Shown piece after piece: positions 9,082 to 17,964 of a DNA stretch of 64,000 nucleotides; the stretch's first letter is position 1; every line of letters starts with the position of its first letter. A model generated the notes under the pieces. That model was not told the origin of the DNA. It ran no database searches and worked only from the letters and a program-made list of their open reading frames with translations. A program made the position numbers and the translations under genes. The DNA comes from Paenibacillus sp. BJ-4. Lineage in GTDB: Bacteria; Bacillota; Bacilli; Paenibacillales; Paenibacillaceae. Where the stretch lies: NCBI RefSeq assembly GCF_020404765.1, contig NZ_JAIVEM010000006.1:310001-374000 (forward strand). Reading direction: 5' to 3'.

Positions 9082-10083
9082 ATGGGGAAAATTGAAGTCA
9101 GCAAAGATAGTAAGGTTGAAAATGTATTTGAGCGTATTCATCAGAATTACCGTTACCTGAATCAGATGATGGTAGAAGAGATCGATATTGCTTCTGAGCA
9201 TGGAACAATTAGTGGGAACTATCGCGAGGAGAGGTGGGTCAAATTTTTCCGAAGTATTATCCCTCTCAAATACTCACTGGCACAGGGGGTTATTATCATT
9301 GACTCGAACAATAACCGATCCAGGGAAGTGGATATTGCTGTCTACGATGAGCAGTATACACCTTACGTCTTCCAATATAATACGCTCAAGTTCATTCCAA
9401 TCGAAGCCGTAGTGGTAGCTATTGAGTGCAAGAGTACAAATTGGGAATATGAAAAAATCATAGAATGGACAGAAAGTATTAAAAACTTACAACCACGAAC
9501 GACGGGCATTGCGCGGATGGTGCAGGGGTATGTAACTGGGATCACAAACAAAACGCAGCAACGTACTCGACCTATTTTTATTCTTGCAAGCAATTTCCAG
9601 AGACAACAACAGACAGCCATAGATCAAGTTGCAAAGAATATTAAAGGGGCATTCGATTTTATTCTGCTAAAAAGAGTTGAGCCGGGTAGTAAAGGAATTG
9701 TCAGAGAATTTGATTTGCTGGTCGAACACGAGAATGAAAAGCTTGGCTGGTGGGGGGATCAATTGAATCTTGGGATACAAAATATCGGTAATATGAACGT
9801 GATTCCTTCAAACTGGAAAGATGAAGATAAGCAAGGGTTTAAAATACAAGTGGACAGCGGGCAATATAGCGAACTGAAATTTTCGGAAAACGCCATGTCA
9901 CTTGAAAATACGCTGAGTGATTTGAAAATACCAGGCAATCCGCTTTTGACCTTAAACTTCCAGCTTAACCAGTTGCTCATGTTGCTGAATAACCCTATGT
10001 TGTTTCCTCATTTCGCTTATGCCAAAGCTTTTAGAGAGCTTACAGCAATCGGGGACGACAGTATCGAAGAGGATGCCAATTAA
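9082..10083 (+). CDS. DUF6602-like PD-(D/E)XK nuclease, first gene of the cmr operon
   Basis: 333 residues resembling the DUF6602 family, with a PD-(D/E)XK nuclease signature: E49/E50 in a helix, D84 in REVDIAVYD, then E115 and K117 in VVVAIECKS. The spacing and hydrophobic strands fit a restriction-endonuclease-like fold. No CARF, HTH or membrane segment is visible. Only 27 bases separate it from cmr1, and cmr1 has its own AAGGAG site, so it is very probably co-transcribed with the type III-B complex. It is not a standard Cmr subunit. It could be an accessory effector, a target-DNA nuclease making up for the missing HD domain of Cas10, or an unrelated passenger. The fold assignment is firm; the role is inference. 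Confidence 0.7.
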   Translation: MGKIEVSKDSKVENVFERIHQNYRYLNQMMVEEIDIASEHGTISGNYREERWVKFFRSIIPLKYSLAQGVIIIDSNNNRSREVDIAVYDEQYTPYVFQYNTLKFIPIEAVVVAIECKSTNWEYEKIIEWTESIKNLQPRTTGIARMVQGYVTGITNKTQQRTRPIFILASNFQRQQQTAIDQVAKNIKGAFDFILLKRVEPGSKGIVREFDLLVEHENEKLGWWGDQLNLGIQNIGNMNVIPSNWKDEDKQGFKIQVDSGQYSELKFSENAMSLENTLSDLKIPGNPLLTLNFQLNQLLMLLNNPMLFPHFAYAKAFRELTAIGDDSIEEDAN

Positions 10084-10110
10084 ATAGATGGATTAAGAAA
10101 GGAGACTCGC

Positions 10111-11481
10111 ATGGGAAGAAAACTGGAAAGTCCTGAAACCACTATCTCCAGTCTGGAAAAAAGTATCGCTCAAATTGCTAATCTGCATAACGTTTATGAC
10201 ATAACGGTCGTGACTCCTATGTTTGGGGGAGGCTATCTTGCAGGGCAGATTGATACAGAACAATTGGTTCGTACAGGCACGGTGCGGGGACAGTTACGTT
10301 TCTGGTGGCGGGCAACGCGTGGTGCAGCTTATGAAAATGTATATGAACTGCGCAAACGAGAAGTAGAGATTTTTGGAGATACAAGTCGGCCAAGTTGCGT
10401 GAAGATTTGGATTGAGCAAACGACCTCTAAGTCTACAGGTAGAATTCATTTTCCCAAATATGCGTTATATTCAGCAGGCGCCGAAGTGGATACTGCTAAA
10501 AAGAACTCTATCGAGCACACTATTGGGCATACATTCAAGCTTCATATCATTTATAAGCAACCATTCGATGATATTGCAAAATCTATGGATCTTGAAGAAA
10601 TAGAACGCAAAGAGATAGAGCCTGCACTATGGGCCTGGATCAACTTCGGTGGAGTAGGGGCAAGAACACGCAGAGGGTGTGGGAGTTTATATTGTGAGGG
10701 AATTTCTCCTACTATAGATAACTGTACCCATGAAAATTTTTTGCCGTGGTTTGATAAACAAATAGAAAAGTACGATTTGAATCTGTTACAGGCGAATCAA
10801 AGTCGTAAATGGCCAACGCTCTGCAAACACATTAAATTTCGTCCCCATACAGAGGGGATACAGGATGCTTGGAATGAGGCAATTGAAGCTTATCGCCTAT
10901 TTCGCAGACGTGCGAACAAAGGGAAAGATAAACACAAACCTGGAAGAAGCCACTGGCCGGAAGCAGATTCCATTCGAACGATTACAGGTATGGCACATCC
11001 CAAACATAAGAAAAAATGTCCAGCCAGTAAACCTGATAAGCTGATTGCTTTTCCAAGAGCACAACTTGGTTTACCAATTATTTTTGAGTTTAAGCAAAAA
11101 ATGGATGAGGACAAAAGCCTATCTTATGAAGAACTCCGTAATAGAAAACGATGGGAAAAGGAACCATACAAAACGCAACTTGTTCCCAAAAACAAGGATC
11201 GCCTTGCTTCTCCGGTAATTTTAAAGCCACTAGCCTGTAGTCCTCATAAGTCGCTTGGAATAGTGGCTGTCCTAAATCAACCTATGTTGGAGGGGGTTGA
11301 TTTAGAGGCAAACGGTAGAACTGTAAAGCAAGTTGGAACAAAAGAAATATACCCTGACATTTCATATGATGATAACCCTATGCAAGATAATAAAAAAGTC
11401 TATATGTCTGCTGTTGAGGCTTTTTTAAACAGTAAGGAGGTCGGAAAATTTTGCAAGAGCACAAATCTGAAGAGATACTGA
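10111..11481 (+). CDS. cmr1: Type III-B Cmr1, RAMP subunit
   Basis: Cmr1 is the RAMP subunit at the 3' (head) end of the Cmr backbone and helps target RNA binding. 456 residues. The N-terminal RAMP signature is clear: YDITVVTPMFGGGY, then VRGQLRFWWRATRG, typical of Cmr1. A glycine-rich WINFGGVGARTRRGCG near residue 180 is the second conserved RAMP loop. ATG with AAAGGAG upstream. The 3' end overlaps the TTG start of cmr2 by 31 bases, so translation is coupled. Confidence 0.93.
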   Translation: MGRKLESPETTISSLEKSIAQIANLHNVYDITVVTPMFGGGYLAGQIDTEQLVRTGTVRGQLRFWWRATRGAAYENVYELRKREVEIFGDTSRPSCVKIWIEQTTSKSTGRIHFPKYALYSAGAEVDTAKKNSIEHTIGHTFKLHIIYKQPFDDIAKSMDLEEIERKEIEPALWAWINFGGVGARTRRGCGSLYCEGISPTIDNCTHENFLPWFDKQIEKYDLNLLQANQSRKWPTLCKHIKFRPHTEGIQDAWNEAIEAYRLFRRRANKGKDKHKPGRSHWPEADSIRTITGMAHPKHKKKCPASKPDKLIAFPRAQLGLPIIFEFKQKMDEDKSLSYEELRNRKRWEKEPYKTQLVPKNKDRLASPVILKPLACSPHKSLGIVAVLNQPMLEGVDLEANGRTVKQVGTKEIYPDISYDDNPMQDNKKVYMSAVEAFLNSKEVGKFCKSTNLKRY

Positions 11482-13283
11482 TGATGTTTTCCATCGGACC
11501 TGTGCAAGAATTTATCGCCCAGGCACGTAGAACGCGAGATCTATGGTTTGGCTCATATTTGCTCTCTGAATTAAGTATAGCGGGAGCACGGAAATTCCGG
11601 GAACTGGGTGGCCGATTGGTTTTTCCTGCGATGGTGACGGTCACAAACTCCAAACAAGTAGAGAAAATGAGTGCACCAAACAAGATTCTGGGGATAATGG
11701 ATACAGATCAGCCGAGCAAGATTGCTTGGCAAGTCAGAAGGGCTATCCAAGGCAAATGGAAGGAGTATGCCAGAGCGGCTGAGGAGAAAATTGGGCGTAT
11801 TATTAATATACGCACGTGGGACCGACAAGTCAGCGATTTACTTGAGTTTCAAGCGGCTTGGACAGCGATGCAAGGACTAAATTACGATGAAGCATTAAGC
11901 AGAACAGAACAATTATTAGCTGCCCGTAAGACCCTGCGGGATTTTAAGCAGAACGACCCAGGCGCGATGTATGGTGAGAAAAAATCTTCTCTGGACGGCG
12001 GTCGTGAATCAGTATGGATCAACCACGATAGGAACATTGAGCGGCTTTTACGGTTGGGAATTAAAGAACACGAGACCTTAGACGCCATCTCCGTCATTAA
12101 ACGGTTGTCTTTAATACTTCACCCTGACCAAGAGCGGTTTCTTTCGGTTTGCGAAACGGCCTTTCTGCCTTTCCAAGACCAAATTCGTGACGTTACTTTC
12201 ATAGGTTCGGCAGTGACCGATTATTTGCATACCGTGAATGAATTGTTGGGAAAAGAGAATTTAAAGCCAGCAAACAAGCTAGATTCCAATTCCTATGACG
12301 CGCGTCTTTTTTATGAACGTCGAATCGAGGATTATCTTGAAGAATGCGTTATGGTTCCCAAGGAACGTAAAGAGAACCTCAAAGATTCTATCGCGAACGA
12401 GTTGGAGCAGATGTATGTCCAGTTGGAGGAGAAATCAAGGGATCATCAGTTTGATTTTGTCCGTCCAACTCCTTATTATGCTTTTCTAGTTGCTGACGGT
12501 GATCGCATGGGTGAACATCTTCGCAACATTAAGGATGAGCAAAGCCATATTGAATTTTCAACTGCGCTCTCCAGATTTGCTCTGGAGGCAGTAAAAATTA
12601 TGAAAAAGCATCAGGGACAGCTTGTTTATGGTGGCGGAGATGATGTCATGGCCTATTTGCCAGTTCATACATGTCTGGATGCAGCCAATGAATTGCGGAA
12701 GGCTTTTATAGATAAAATGGGTTCTGTAATCTCAAACCCGACTCTCTCTGTGGGAATAGTGATCGCTCATATGCTTGAACCTCTTGAAGAAGTGCGTCAT
12801 ATGGCACATGAAGCAGAACGCCAGGCCAAGAGAACGCGTAATGCACTGGCGGTCCACTTTCACAAGCGGGGCGGGGGCGATCTGATAAAAGTAGCCATGC
12901 CATTTGATCTTCATCCTGTGGAGCAAATGAAGGCATTGCGCGATCATAAAGTGTTTTTTTCTGCCCAGTTTGCCTATGAACTCCGCAGCATGTACCAAAG
13001 CTACGAGGAGATGGCTAAGGGCTCATCGTGGCTCAGTGATCAGAAATTGCTCGCGGAATTACTCTGGATGGAGATTGAGCGTCTGGCGTTCAAGAAGAAG
13101 CCGGAAAGAATAGATAAGGAAACCATCCAAGAGCAGTGGATTCCTAAACTGAAGGAACTATATGATACCGAAAAAGAGCCATTAGAACGATTTCGGATAT
13201 TGGCAGAGCAACTCATTTTGACGATTCATTTGGAAAAGGGGGGAGCGACTTATGAAGAAACGACTGCAAGTAAAACCTCTTGA
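11451..13283 (+). CDS. cmr2: Type III-B Cas10/Cmr2, HD-less, GGDD present
   Basis: Large subunit of the Cmr complex; in this family the Palm domain makes cyclic oligoadenylate when target RNA is bound. 610 residues from TTG 11,451, which has AAGGAGGT ahead of it; ATG 11,481 is the alternative. The protein begins almost at once with FSIGPVQEFIAQARRTRDLW, the D1/Palm start of Cmr2, so the N-terminal HD nuclease domain of longer Cmr2 proteins (about 850 residues) is absent. FLVADGDRMG near 345 gives a metal-binding Asp pair and YGGGDDVMAY near 393-402 the GGDD nucleotidyl cyclase motif. Predicted cyclase-competent and DNase-deficient. Confidence 0.93.
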   Translation: MQEHKSEEILMMFSIGPVQEFIAQARRTRDLWFGSYLLSELSIAGARKFRELGGRLVFPAMVTVTNSKQVEKMSAPNKILGIMDTDQPSKIAWQVRRAIQGKWKEYARAAEEKIGRIINIRTWDRQVSDLLEFQAAWTAMQGLNYDEALSRTEQLLAARKTLRDFKQNDPGAMYGEKKSSLDGGRESVWINHDRNIERLLRLGIKEHETLDAISVIKRLSLILHPDQERFLSVCETAFLPFQDQIRDVTFIGSAVTDYLHTVNELLGKENLKPANKLDSNSYDARLFYERRIEDYLEECVMVPKERKENLKDSIANELEQMYVQLEEKSRDHQFDFVRPTPYYAFLVADGDRMGEHLRNIKDEQSHIEFSTALSRFALEAVKIMKKHQGQLVYGGGDDVMAYLPVHTCLDAANELRKAFIDKMGSVISNPTLSVGIVIAHMLEPLEEVRHMAHEAERQAKRTRNALAVHFHKRGGGDLIKVAMPFDLHPVEQMKALRDHKVFFSAQFAYELRSMYQSYEEMAKGSSWLSDQKLLAELLWMEIERLAFKKKPERIDKETIQEQWIPKLKELYDTEKEPLERFRILAEQLILTIHLEKGGATYEETTASKTS

Positions 13284-14514
13284 TCCTATTATGGTACGGG
13301 ACGGAAGACCATTTAGCGCTACGCCGGGAATCCGGGCCCACACATTAAGCGATGTCACGCCAAGTATGCTTGCGGGTACGATCCGCACGATGCTGGCTAA
13401 AAGGGAACAAGCACAAGAAGGGAAGTCGTTCCTCAGCCTTAACCATTTTGCTAAATTGAATGTTCGAGGTCCAATATACAAATACCGAGAAAGCTTGTAT
13501 TTTGCCATGCCTCAGGACGCTGAAATATATGAAGAACATGGGAAAGCCAGTATCCAATTCATCCAACCAGTTAACTTGACAGGGGGTCAACATGACAGAC
13601 AGGGATTTTTTGGTGTAGGTCAGGAAGGACGTCTGGCAGATGTGCTCTGGCCGCCACTTGGAGCAGGAACACACAAAGGAATGAAGGAAGCACCAGCATA
13701 CATCTCGAAGGAGCAAATGGTGCATTGGCTGACAGGTTCCAAGTCAGAAGAAACGTGGTCCAAGCTTCTCGAACAATGGCGTCTGGATCAGAAAAACATT
13801 TCATTGCACGCAGCTAGTGAAACATCACCTTTTCTGCCCGCATTTATTCGTGAAGAACGTACACATACTGCAATCGACCCCAAGACGTATACCGCCAAGG
13901 AACAGCAACTATTTTCGACACAATCACTGGTTTTTCCACCAGAGTTCACTGTGGAGGCTGAGATTGACTTTGGAGAGCATATGTCCGGTTGTACAGGCAA
14001 AATATCAGAACTGCATCCCATGGGGGGCAAGCGCAGACTGGCTCACTTCAGTGAGATGGAAGATGACTTGTCATGGAATTGTCCCGTAGCCATTCAAGAA
14101 AGCATGCAGGGGGCGTCATATATTCGCATGGTATTAGCGACTCCTGCTTATTTCCGAAAAGGCTGGTTGCCAGGCTGGCTGGACGAAAATCTCCAAACTA
14201 AAAATCTATGGAAGTGCGGAGTAGAGCTTCAATTGCGCTGGGCTTGTGTCCCACGGTGGCAGCCTGTATCGGGATGGAGTTACTCGAAGGATGATTTGTA
14301 TAGCGAAAAGGCGGTTCGGCGCATGGTTCCAGCAGGAAGCGTATATTTCTTTGAAGTCACCAAAGGGGATGCGGCTGATTTGGCGAAGGAGATGTGGTTA
14401 CAATCCGTGTCGGACACGAATCGCCGCAAAGAGGCTTTTGACAAAGAAGACGGGTATGGATTGGCTTTATGGGGGAAATGGAACATTACAGACACAACTC
14501 AAAAGAACAAATAA
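13252..14514 (+). CDS. cmr3: Type III-B Cmr3
   Basis: Cmr3 holds the 5' repeat-derived tag of the crRNA and bridges Cmr2 to the backbone. 420 residues. The N terminus LQVKPLDPIMVRDGRPF and SDVTPSMLAGTIRTML are typical of Cmr3, as is LHPMGGKRRLAHF about two-thirds along, a glycine-rich RAMP loop. It overlaps cmr2 by 32 bases and uses ATG 13,252 behind a G-rich ribosome site. No truncation or unusual feature. Confidence 0.93.
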   Translation: MKKRLQVKPLDPIMVRDGRPFSATPGIRAHTLSDVTPSMLAGTIRTMLAKREQAQEGKSFLSLNHFAKLNVRGPIYKYRESLYFAMPQDAEIYEEHGKASIQFIQPVNLTGGQHDRQGFFGVGQEGRLADVLWPPLGAGTHKGMKEAPAYISKEQMVHWLTGSKSEETWSKLLEQWRLDQKNISLHAASETSPFLPAFIREERTHTAIDPKTYTAKEQQLFSTQSLVFPPEFTVEAEIDFGEHMSGCTGKISELHPMGGKRRLAHFSEMEDDLSWNCPVAIQESMQGASYIRMVLATPAYFRKGWLPGWLDENLQTKNLWKCGVELQLRWACVPRWQPVSGWSYSKDDLYSEKAVRRMVPAGSVYFFEVTKGDAADLAKEMWLQSVSDTNRRKEAFDKEDGYGLALWGKWNITDTTQKNK

Positions 14515-14545
14515 TAAATAAACCTACTATAAAGGAGCAAGGGAA

Positions 14546-15448
14546 ATGGAAAATGTAAGCCAGTGGTACTGGATACACTGTTTGTCTCCACTACATATCG
14601 GTTCGGGAGAAGGACTTGGGGCAATTGATTTGCCTATTATGCGCGAGAAGGTGACTGAATGGCCTATGATTCCTGGTAGTAGCATGAAAGGGGTAAAGAG
14701 AGATTACTATCGAGTTAAAGAGGGAGAAAACGCTTGGTTCAAGCAAGCATTCGGTAAATCAGATAACAATGGGACCGAAGCTGGAGCGCTTGTTATTTCC
14801 GATGGACGGATTCTTGCTTTTCCGGTAGCCAGCCGATATGGAACCTTCGCTTATGTTACTTCCCCTATGGTACTGAAACGCCTAGTACGAGATGCAGCAG
14901 CGATGGGGATGTCTTTGGATATTCCAGATTTAGATCAATTTGAGAAAGATGCGAAAAACGGTGAAATCGCTTGGACAACTACAGATTCTGTAGTGGACAG
15001 CCAACAGCAAGTTTTCCTGGACGAGTTCTATGGTAAGGCGGAAATATCGCATGGCTTTACCACCTGGGCGAGTTGGCTGGCGAATATGCTGTTCGATGAA
15101 AATGAACCTTATTCAAAGCAGATGTTCATCGAGCGGCTTGTATTAGTATCGGACGACACATTCAGATACTTTACAACGATGTGTTGTGAGATTACGCCAC
15201 GCATTCGAATACAGGAAGATACGAAAACTACGCAAGCGGGTGCGCTATGGTATGAGGAATATGTACCTACAGAAGCCATCTTTTACGGAATGATCTGGTG
15301 TGATCGGGTAGATGGATCGTCAGATATCTCCAAACGGATTTCCAATCTTCAACATATGAAAAAAGAAATATTCTTACAACTTGGAGGCAATGCAAGTGTC
15401 GGCAAAGGGCGCGTGCGCTGCCGCCTCTCGGGAGGCGGAGATCAATGA
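14546..15448 (+). CDS. cmr4: Type III-B Cmr4, backbone RNase
   Basis: Cmr4 forms the repeating backbone of the effector and cuts target RNA at 6-nt intervals. 300 residues. CLSPLHIGSGEGLGAIDLPIMRE contains Asp28, which aligns with the catalytic Asp of Pyrococcus Cmr4, so RNase activity is expected. IPGSSMKGVKR is the conserved RAMP glycine/lysine loop, and GNASVGKGRVR near the C terminus the final glycine-rich loop. ATG behind AAAGGAG. The stop overlaps the cmr5 start by four bases. Confidence 0.95.
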   Translation: MENVSQWYWIHCLSPLHIGSGEGLGAIDLPIMREKVTEWPMIPGSSMKGVKRDYYRVKEGENAWFKQAFGKSDNNGTEAGALVISDGRILAFPVASRYGTFAYVTSPMVLKRLVRDAAAMGMSLDIPDLDQFEKDAKNGEIAWTTTDSVVDSQQQVFLDEFYGKAEISHGFTTWASWLANMLFDENEPYSKQMFIERLVLVSDDTFRYFTTMCCEITPRIRIQEDTKTTQAGALWYEEYVPTEAIFYGMIWCDRVDGSSDISKRISNLQHMKKEIFLQLGGNASVGKGRVRCRLSGGGDQ

Positions 15449-15831
15449 AATCATCCCAGCATGAGTACGCGCAGGCCGCATTTGAAGGAATAAAGTCATT
15501 AGATGCGGACTCCGTCGTTGCCCAGCAATATGGGCAGCTCTGTCACCGTTTTCCTTCGCTCGTTCTGACCAACGGTTTACGTCTGGCCGTTACCTTCTTT
15601 CAGGCGAAGTCCAAGAGCGTAGAAAGTCCACATGCTTTATATTTGCAGCATATGCGGAATGCGCTTGATCTCGATAAATCTTGGAAAGAAGAACTCGAAA
15701 AACAAAACGCAGACTATCTTCACTTGTCGCGGCGGGTACTGAGTGCCTCCGTCTGGTTTAAGCGGTATGCGGAAGCCATTCTGAAAATCGAACAAGGAGC
15801 GGATACACCGGAACAGGAGGGCATCTCATGA
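15445..15831 (+). CDS. cmr5: Type III-B Cmr5, small subunit
   Basis: Cmr5 is the small helical filament subunit that packs along Cmr4. 128 residues, all-helical by composition, the usual size for the family. MKSSQHEYAQAAFEGIKSL at the N terminus and YLHLSRRVLSASVWFKRYAEAI near the C terminus fit Cmr5. It is coupled by ATGA overlaps to cmr4 before and cmr6 after. No catalytic residues are expected. Confidence 0.9.
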   Translation: MKSSQHEYAQAAFEGIKSLDADSVVAQQYGQLCHRFPSLVLTNGLRLAVTFFQAKSKSVESPHALYLQHMRNALDLDKSWKEELEKQNADYLHLSRRVLSASVWFKRYAEAILKIEQGADTPEQEGIS

Positions 15832-16622
15832 ACGCCCATCTGGCTATGACGAAGAGTAACGAAGGTTCGCAGGATATGTCCTTAAAACTGATTGCTAGCA
15901 AAGAGGATGGTAGAGGGGATGCCAAACGAGCTTTCTACCAGAAACTGATCAAGGCTTATGAAATGGACTGGAACACGGCAAAAAAAAGCTGGTATGAACA
16001 TTACTATACACGATACTGCAAGCATGAGAACTTTGGAGCCACTACATTGTTGCCTATTGTGGTTAGGTCACAAACATCGCTCGTCATTGGGCACGGAGGG
16101 GACTCCGTGCTTGAGACTGGTTTGGCCTTGCACCGTATTTATGGTGTGCCTTACCTTCCAGGAACTGCCCTGAAGGGTGTCGCTTCGCATTATGCACATC
16201 GACAACTGGGTGATCAGCACCCAGCATTGAAGCGTGCAGGAGCCGACTACGACATTTTATTTGGCACACAAACATCAGCTGGATGTATTCAATTTCACGA
16301 CGCCCTTCCCACGCCAGAAACAGTTTGCACAGCGCTCAAACAGGATGTGCTTACACCGCATCACCAGGATTATAACGGCATTATTGTAGAGCCTTATCAT
16401 AAGGACATTGAATACGAGGCTCCACGTGACGATGATTCTCCTGTCCCTATTTCATTTCTTTCAGCGTCGGCTCATTTCCGCATCATATTAACCTGTGAGG
16501 GAGAGCAGGAACAAGCTATGAAATGGCTAAGCTTGGCAAAAGCAATCCTGCTCGGAGCGCTAAGAGATGAAGGCATTGGTGGGAAGACCAACGCAGGATA
16601 TGGAAGGTTGTTAGAGGTTTAA
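15828..16622 (+). CDS. cmr6: Type III-B Cmr6
   Basis: Cmr6 is the RAMP subunit at the 3' end of the Cmr4 filament. 264 residues. VIGHGGDSVLETGLALHRIYG and YLPGTALKGVASHYAHRQ are the conserved Cmr6 segments; GIGGKTNAGYGRLLEV closes the protein with the glycine-rich loop. It overlaps cmr5 by four bases. The stop lies 16 bases before leader 2, so the cas operon runs directly into a CRISPR array. A broken partial copy of this gene sits at 7559-7715. Confidence 0.94.
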   Translation: MNAHLAMTKSNEGSQDMSLKLIASKEDGRGDAKRAFYQKLIKAYEMDWNTAKKSWYEHYYTRYCKHENFGATTLLPIVVRSQTSLVIGHGGDSVLETGLALHRIYGVPYLPGTALKGVASHYAHRQLGDQHPALKRAGADYDILFGTQTSAGCIQFHDALPTPETVCTALKQDVLTPHHQDYNGIIVEPYHKDIEYEAPRDDDSPVPISFLSASAHFRIILTCEGEQEQAMKWLSLAKAILLGALRDEGIGGKTNAGYGRLLEV

Positions 16623-16638
16623 TTGAACAGTGAAGTGA

Positions 16639-16820
16639 AGGTGCGAATGTAAAGCTCCCATGAATTCCCCGGGTCCTTCGCACCTCGAAATTTGTCGAAA
16701 GGTATTGGGATCACTACTTATCCATAAAAGTCAATAGTTGATCCAAGTTTATTGGGCATCATTTTTTGCATCAATGTGGAGAATTGATATCATTAGGGTA
16801 TTAATTACTTCATTTTCGCG
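16639..16820 (+). promoter_or_regulatory. CRISPR leader 2
   Basis: Inverted repeat AGGTGCGAA (16,639-16,647) / TTCGCACCT (16,677-16,685), then an AT-rich tract. It is nearly identical to leader 1 for more than 150 bases. It starts just after the cmr6 stop, so pre-crRNA may come both from a leader promoter and from read-through of the cmr operon. Confidence 0.8.
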
Positions 16821-17755
16821 GTCGCACTCTATATGAGTGCGTGGATTGAAATCTGCCTAATCCGTTTACAAAATAGATAAAACCAAGTCGCACTCTATAT
16901 GAGTGCGTGGATTGAAATTTCATCGGGCACTCCTGATACTGGTAGTTCAACAGTCGCACTCTATATGAGTGCGTGGATTGAAATCGTCCTGATGCTTTAC
17001 TAAACCGTGAGCAGGCTTGTCGCACTCTATATGAGTGCGTGGATTGAAATCAATACCTGTGGCAGACGCGACCTATCAATCGCAGCGTCGCACTCTATAT
17101 GAGTGCGTGGATTGAAATAATAAGCTGCTTGATTTTTTGTCCTATCCGCTTGGGTCGCACTCTATATGAGTGCGTGGATTGAAATTGCCATACCTGCAGG
17201 CTTTTTAGCAGACCCAGCCCGTCGCACTCTATATGAGTGCGTGGATTGAAATTAAACTGCTTTGAGTAACGAAAGGAGTCTCACAGTCGCACTCTATATG
17301 AGTGCGTGGATTGAAATCCCTACTCGTCCTCGTGCTTGCTGCACTTGCTGCGTCGCACTCTATATGAGTGCGTGGATTGAAATGACCAGTCGTAAATGGT
17401 AGAAGGGCGGTAGAGAAAGTCGCACTCTATATGAGTGCGTGGATTGAAATAAGCCAAGCGATACAGCAAAAACATAGGTATAGAAGTCGCACTCTATATG
17501 AGTGCGTGGGTTGAAATTACGAAGACGGCCATCCTAAAAGTTGCGTAATCACAGTCGCACTCTATATGAGTGCGTGGATTGAAATTCGTCTATCATATCC
17601 ACTGGCATATCTATCATCGTCGCACTCTATATGAGTGCGTGGATTGAAATTTGATGCTATGTATTCGGAAATGTCCTTATACACAGTCACACTCTATATG
17701 AGTTCAAATTTGTCCAGCATGCGGAAGATTTGAAGGCCTTCAAGTCGCACTCCAG
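16821..17755 (+). CRISPR. CRISPR array 2, 13 intact plus 2 degenerate repeats, TATAT-loop variant
   Basis: Thirteen 32-base repeats start at 16,821, 16,887, 16,953, 17,019, 17,087, 17,154, 17,221, 17,286, 17,352, 17,419, 17,486 (one A-to-G change near the end), 17,554 and 17,619, with spacers of 33-36 bases. A broken repeat follows at 17,686 (GTCACACTCTATATGAG then TTCAAAT) and a shorter relic at 17,744. The stem GCACTC / GAGTGC is the same as in array 1 but the loop is TATAT. Degeneration at the right end confirms the leader is on the left. Confidence 0.97.
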
Positions 17756-17875
17756 TTGACAAATTGACGATGCGGCAGGATTCACGGTTGGTCGTTACGG
17801 CATATGGTTTTGCTCGGCTGGTTAGGCGGTAGAATGAGGCTAGGAGATGAGGCCGTACAGAGGATAAAATGCGGA

Positions 17876-17921
17876 AGAACCACCGAAGGATGAAAAATCC
17901 AGTACGGTGGTTCTTTTTTTT
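17876..17921 (+). terminator. Terminator or attenuator before mocR
   Basis: AGAACCACCG (17,876-17,885) and CGGTGGTTCT (17,905-17,914) form a perfect 10-bp stem followed by a run of T. It lies 44 bases before the mocR start. It may simply end array 2 transcription, or act as an attenuator in the mocR leader. Confidence 0.75.
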
Positions 17922-17964
17922 CACTCGTCTTGTATGCCATCATTATAGGGGGAGGCGATGAAGG

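Noticed and set aside
16810..17655. Minus-strand open frames across the arrays whose products repeat FQSTHSYRVR or FNPRTHIECD
   Set aside because: These are translations of the CRISPR repeats themselves, periodic at 65-68 bases; they are not proteins. The same holds for the frames at 22,011-22,755 and 22,988-23,836.
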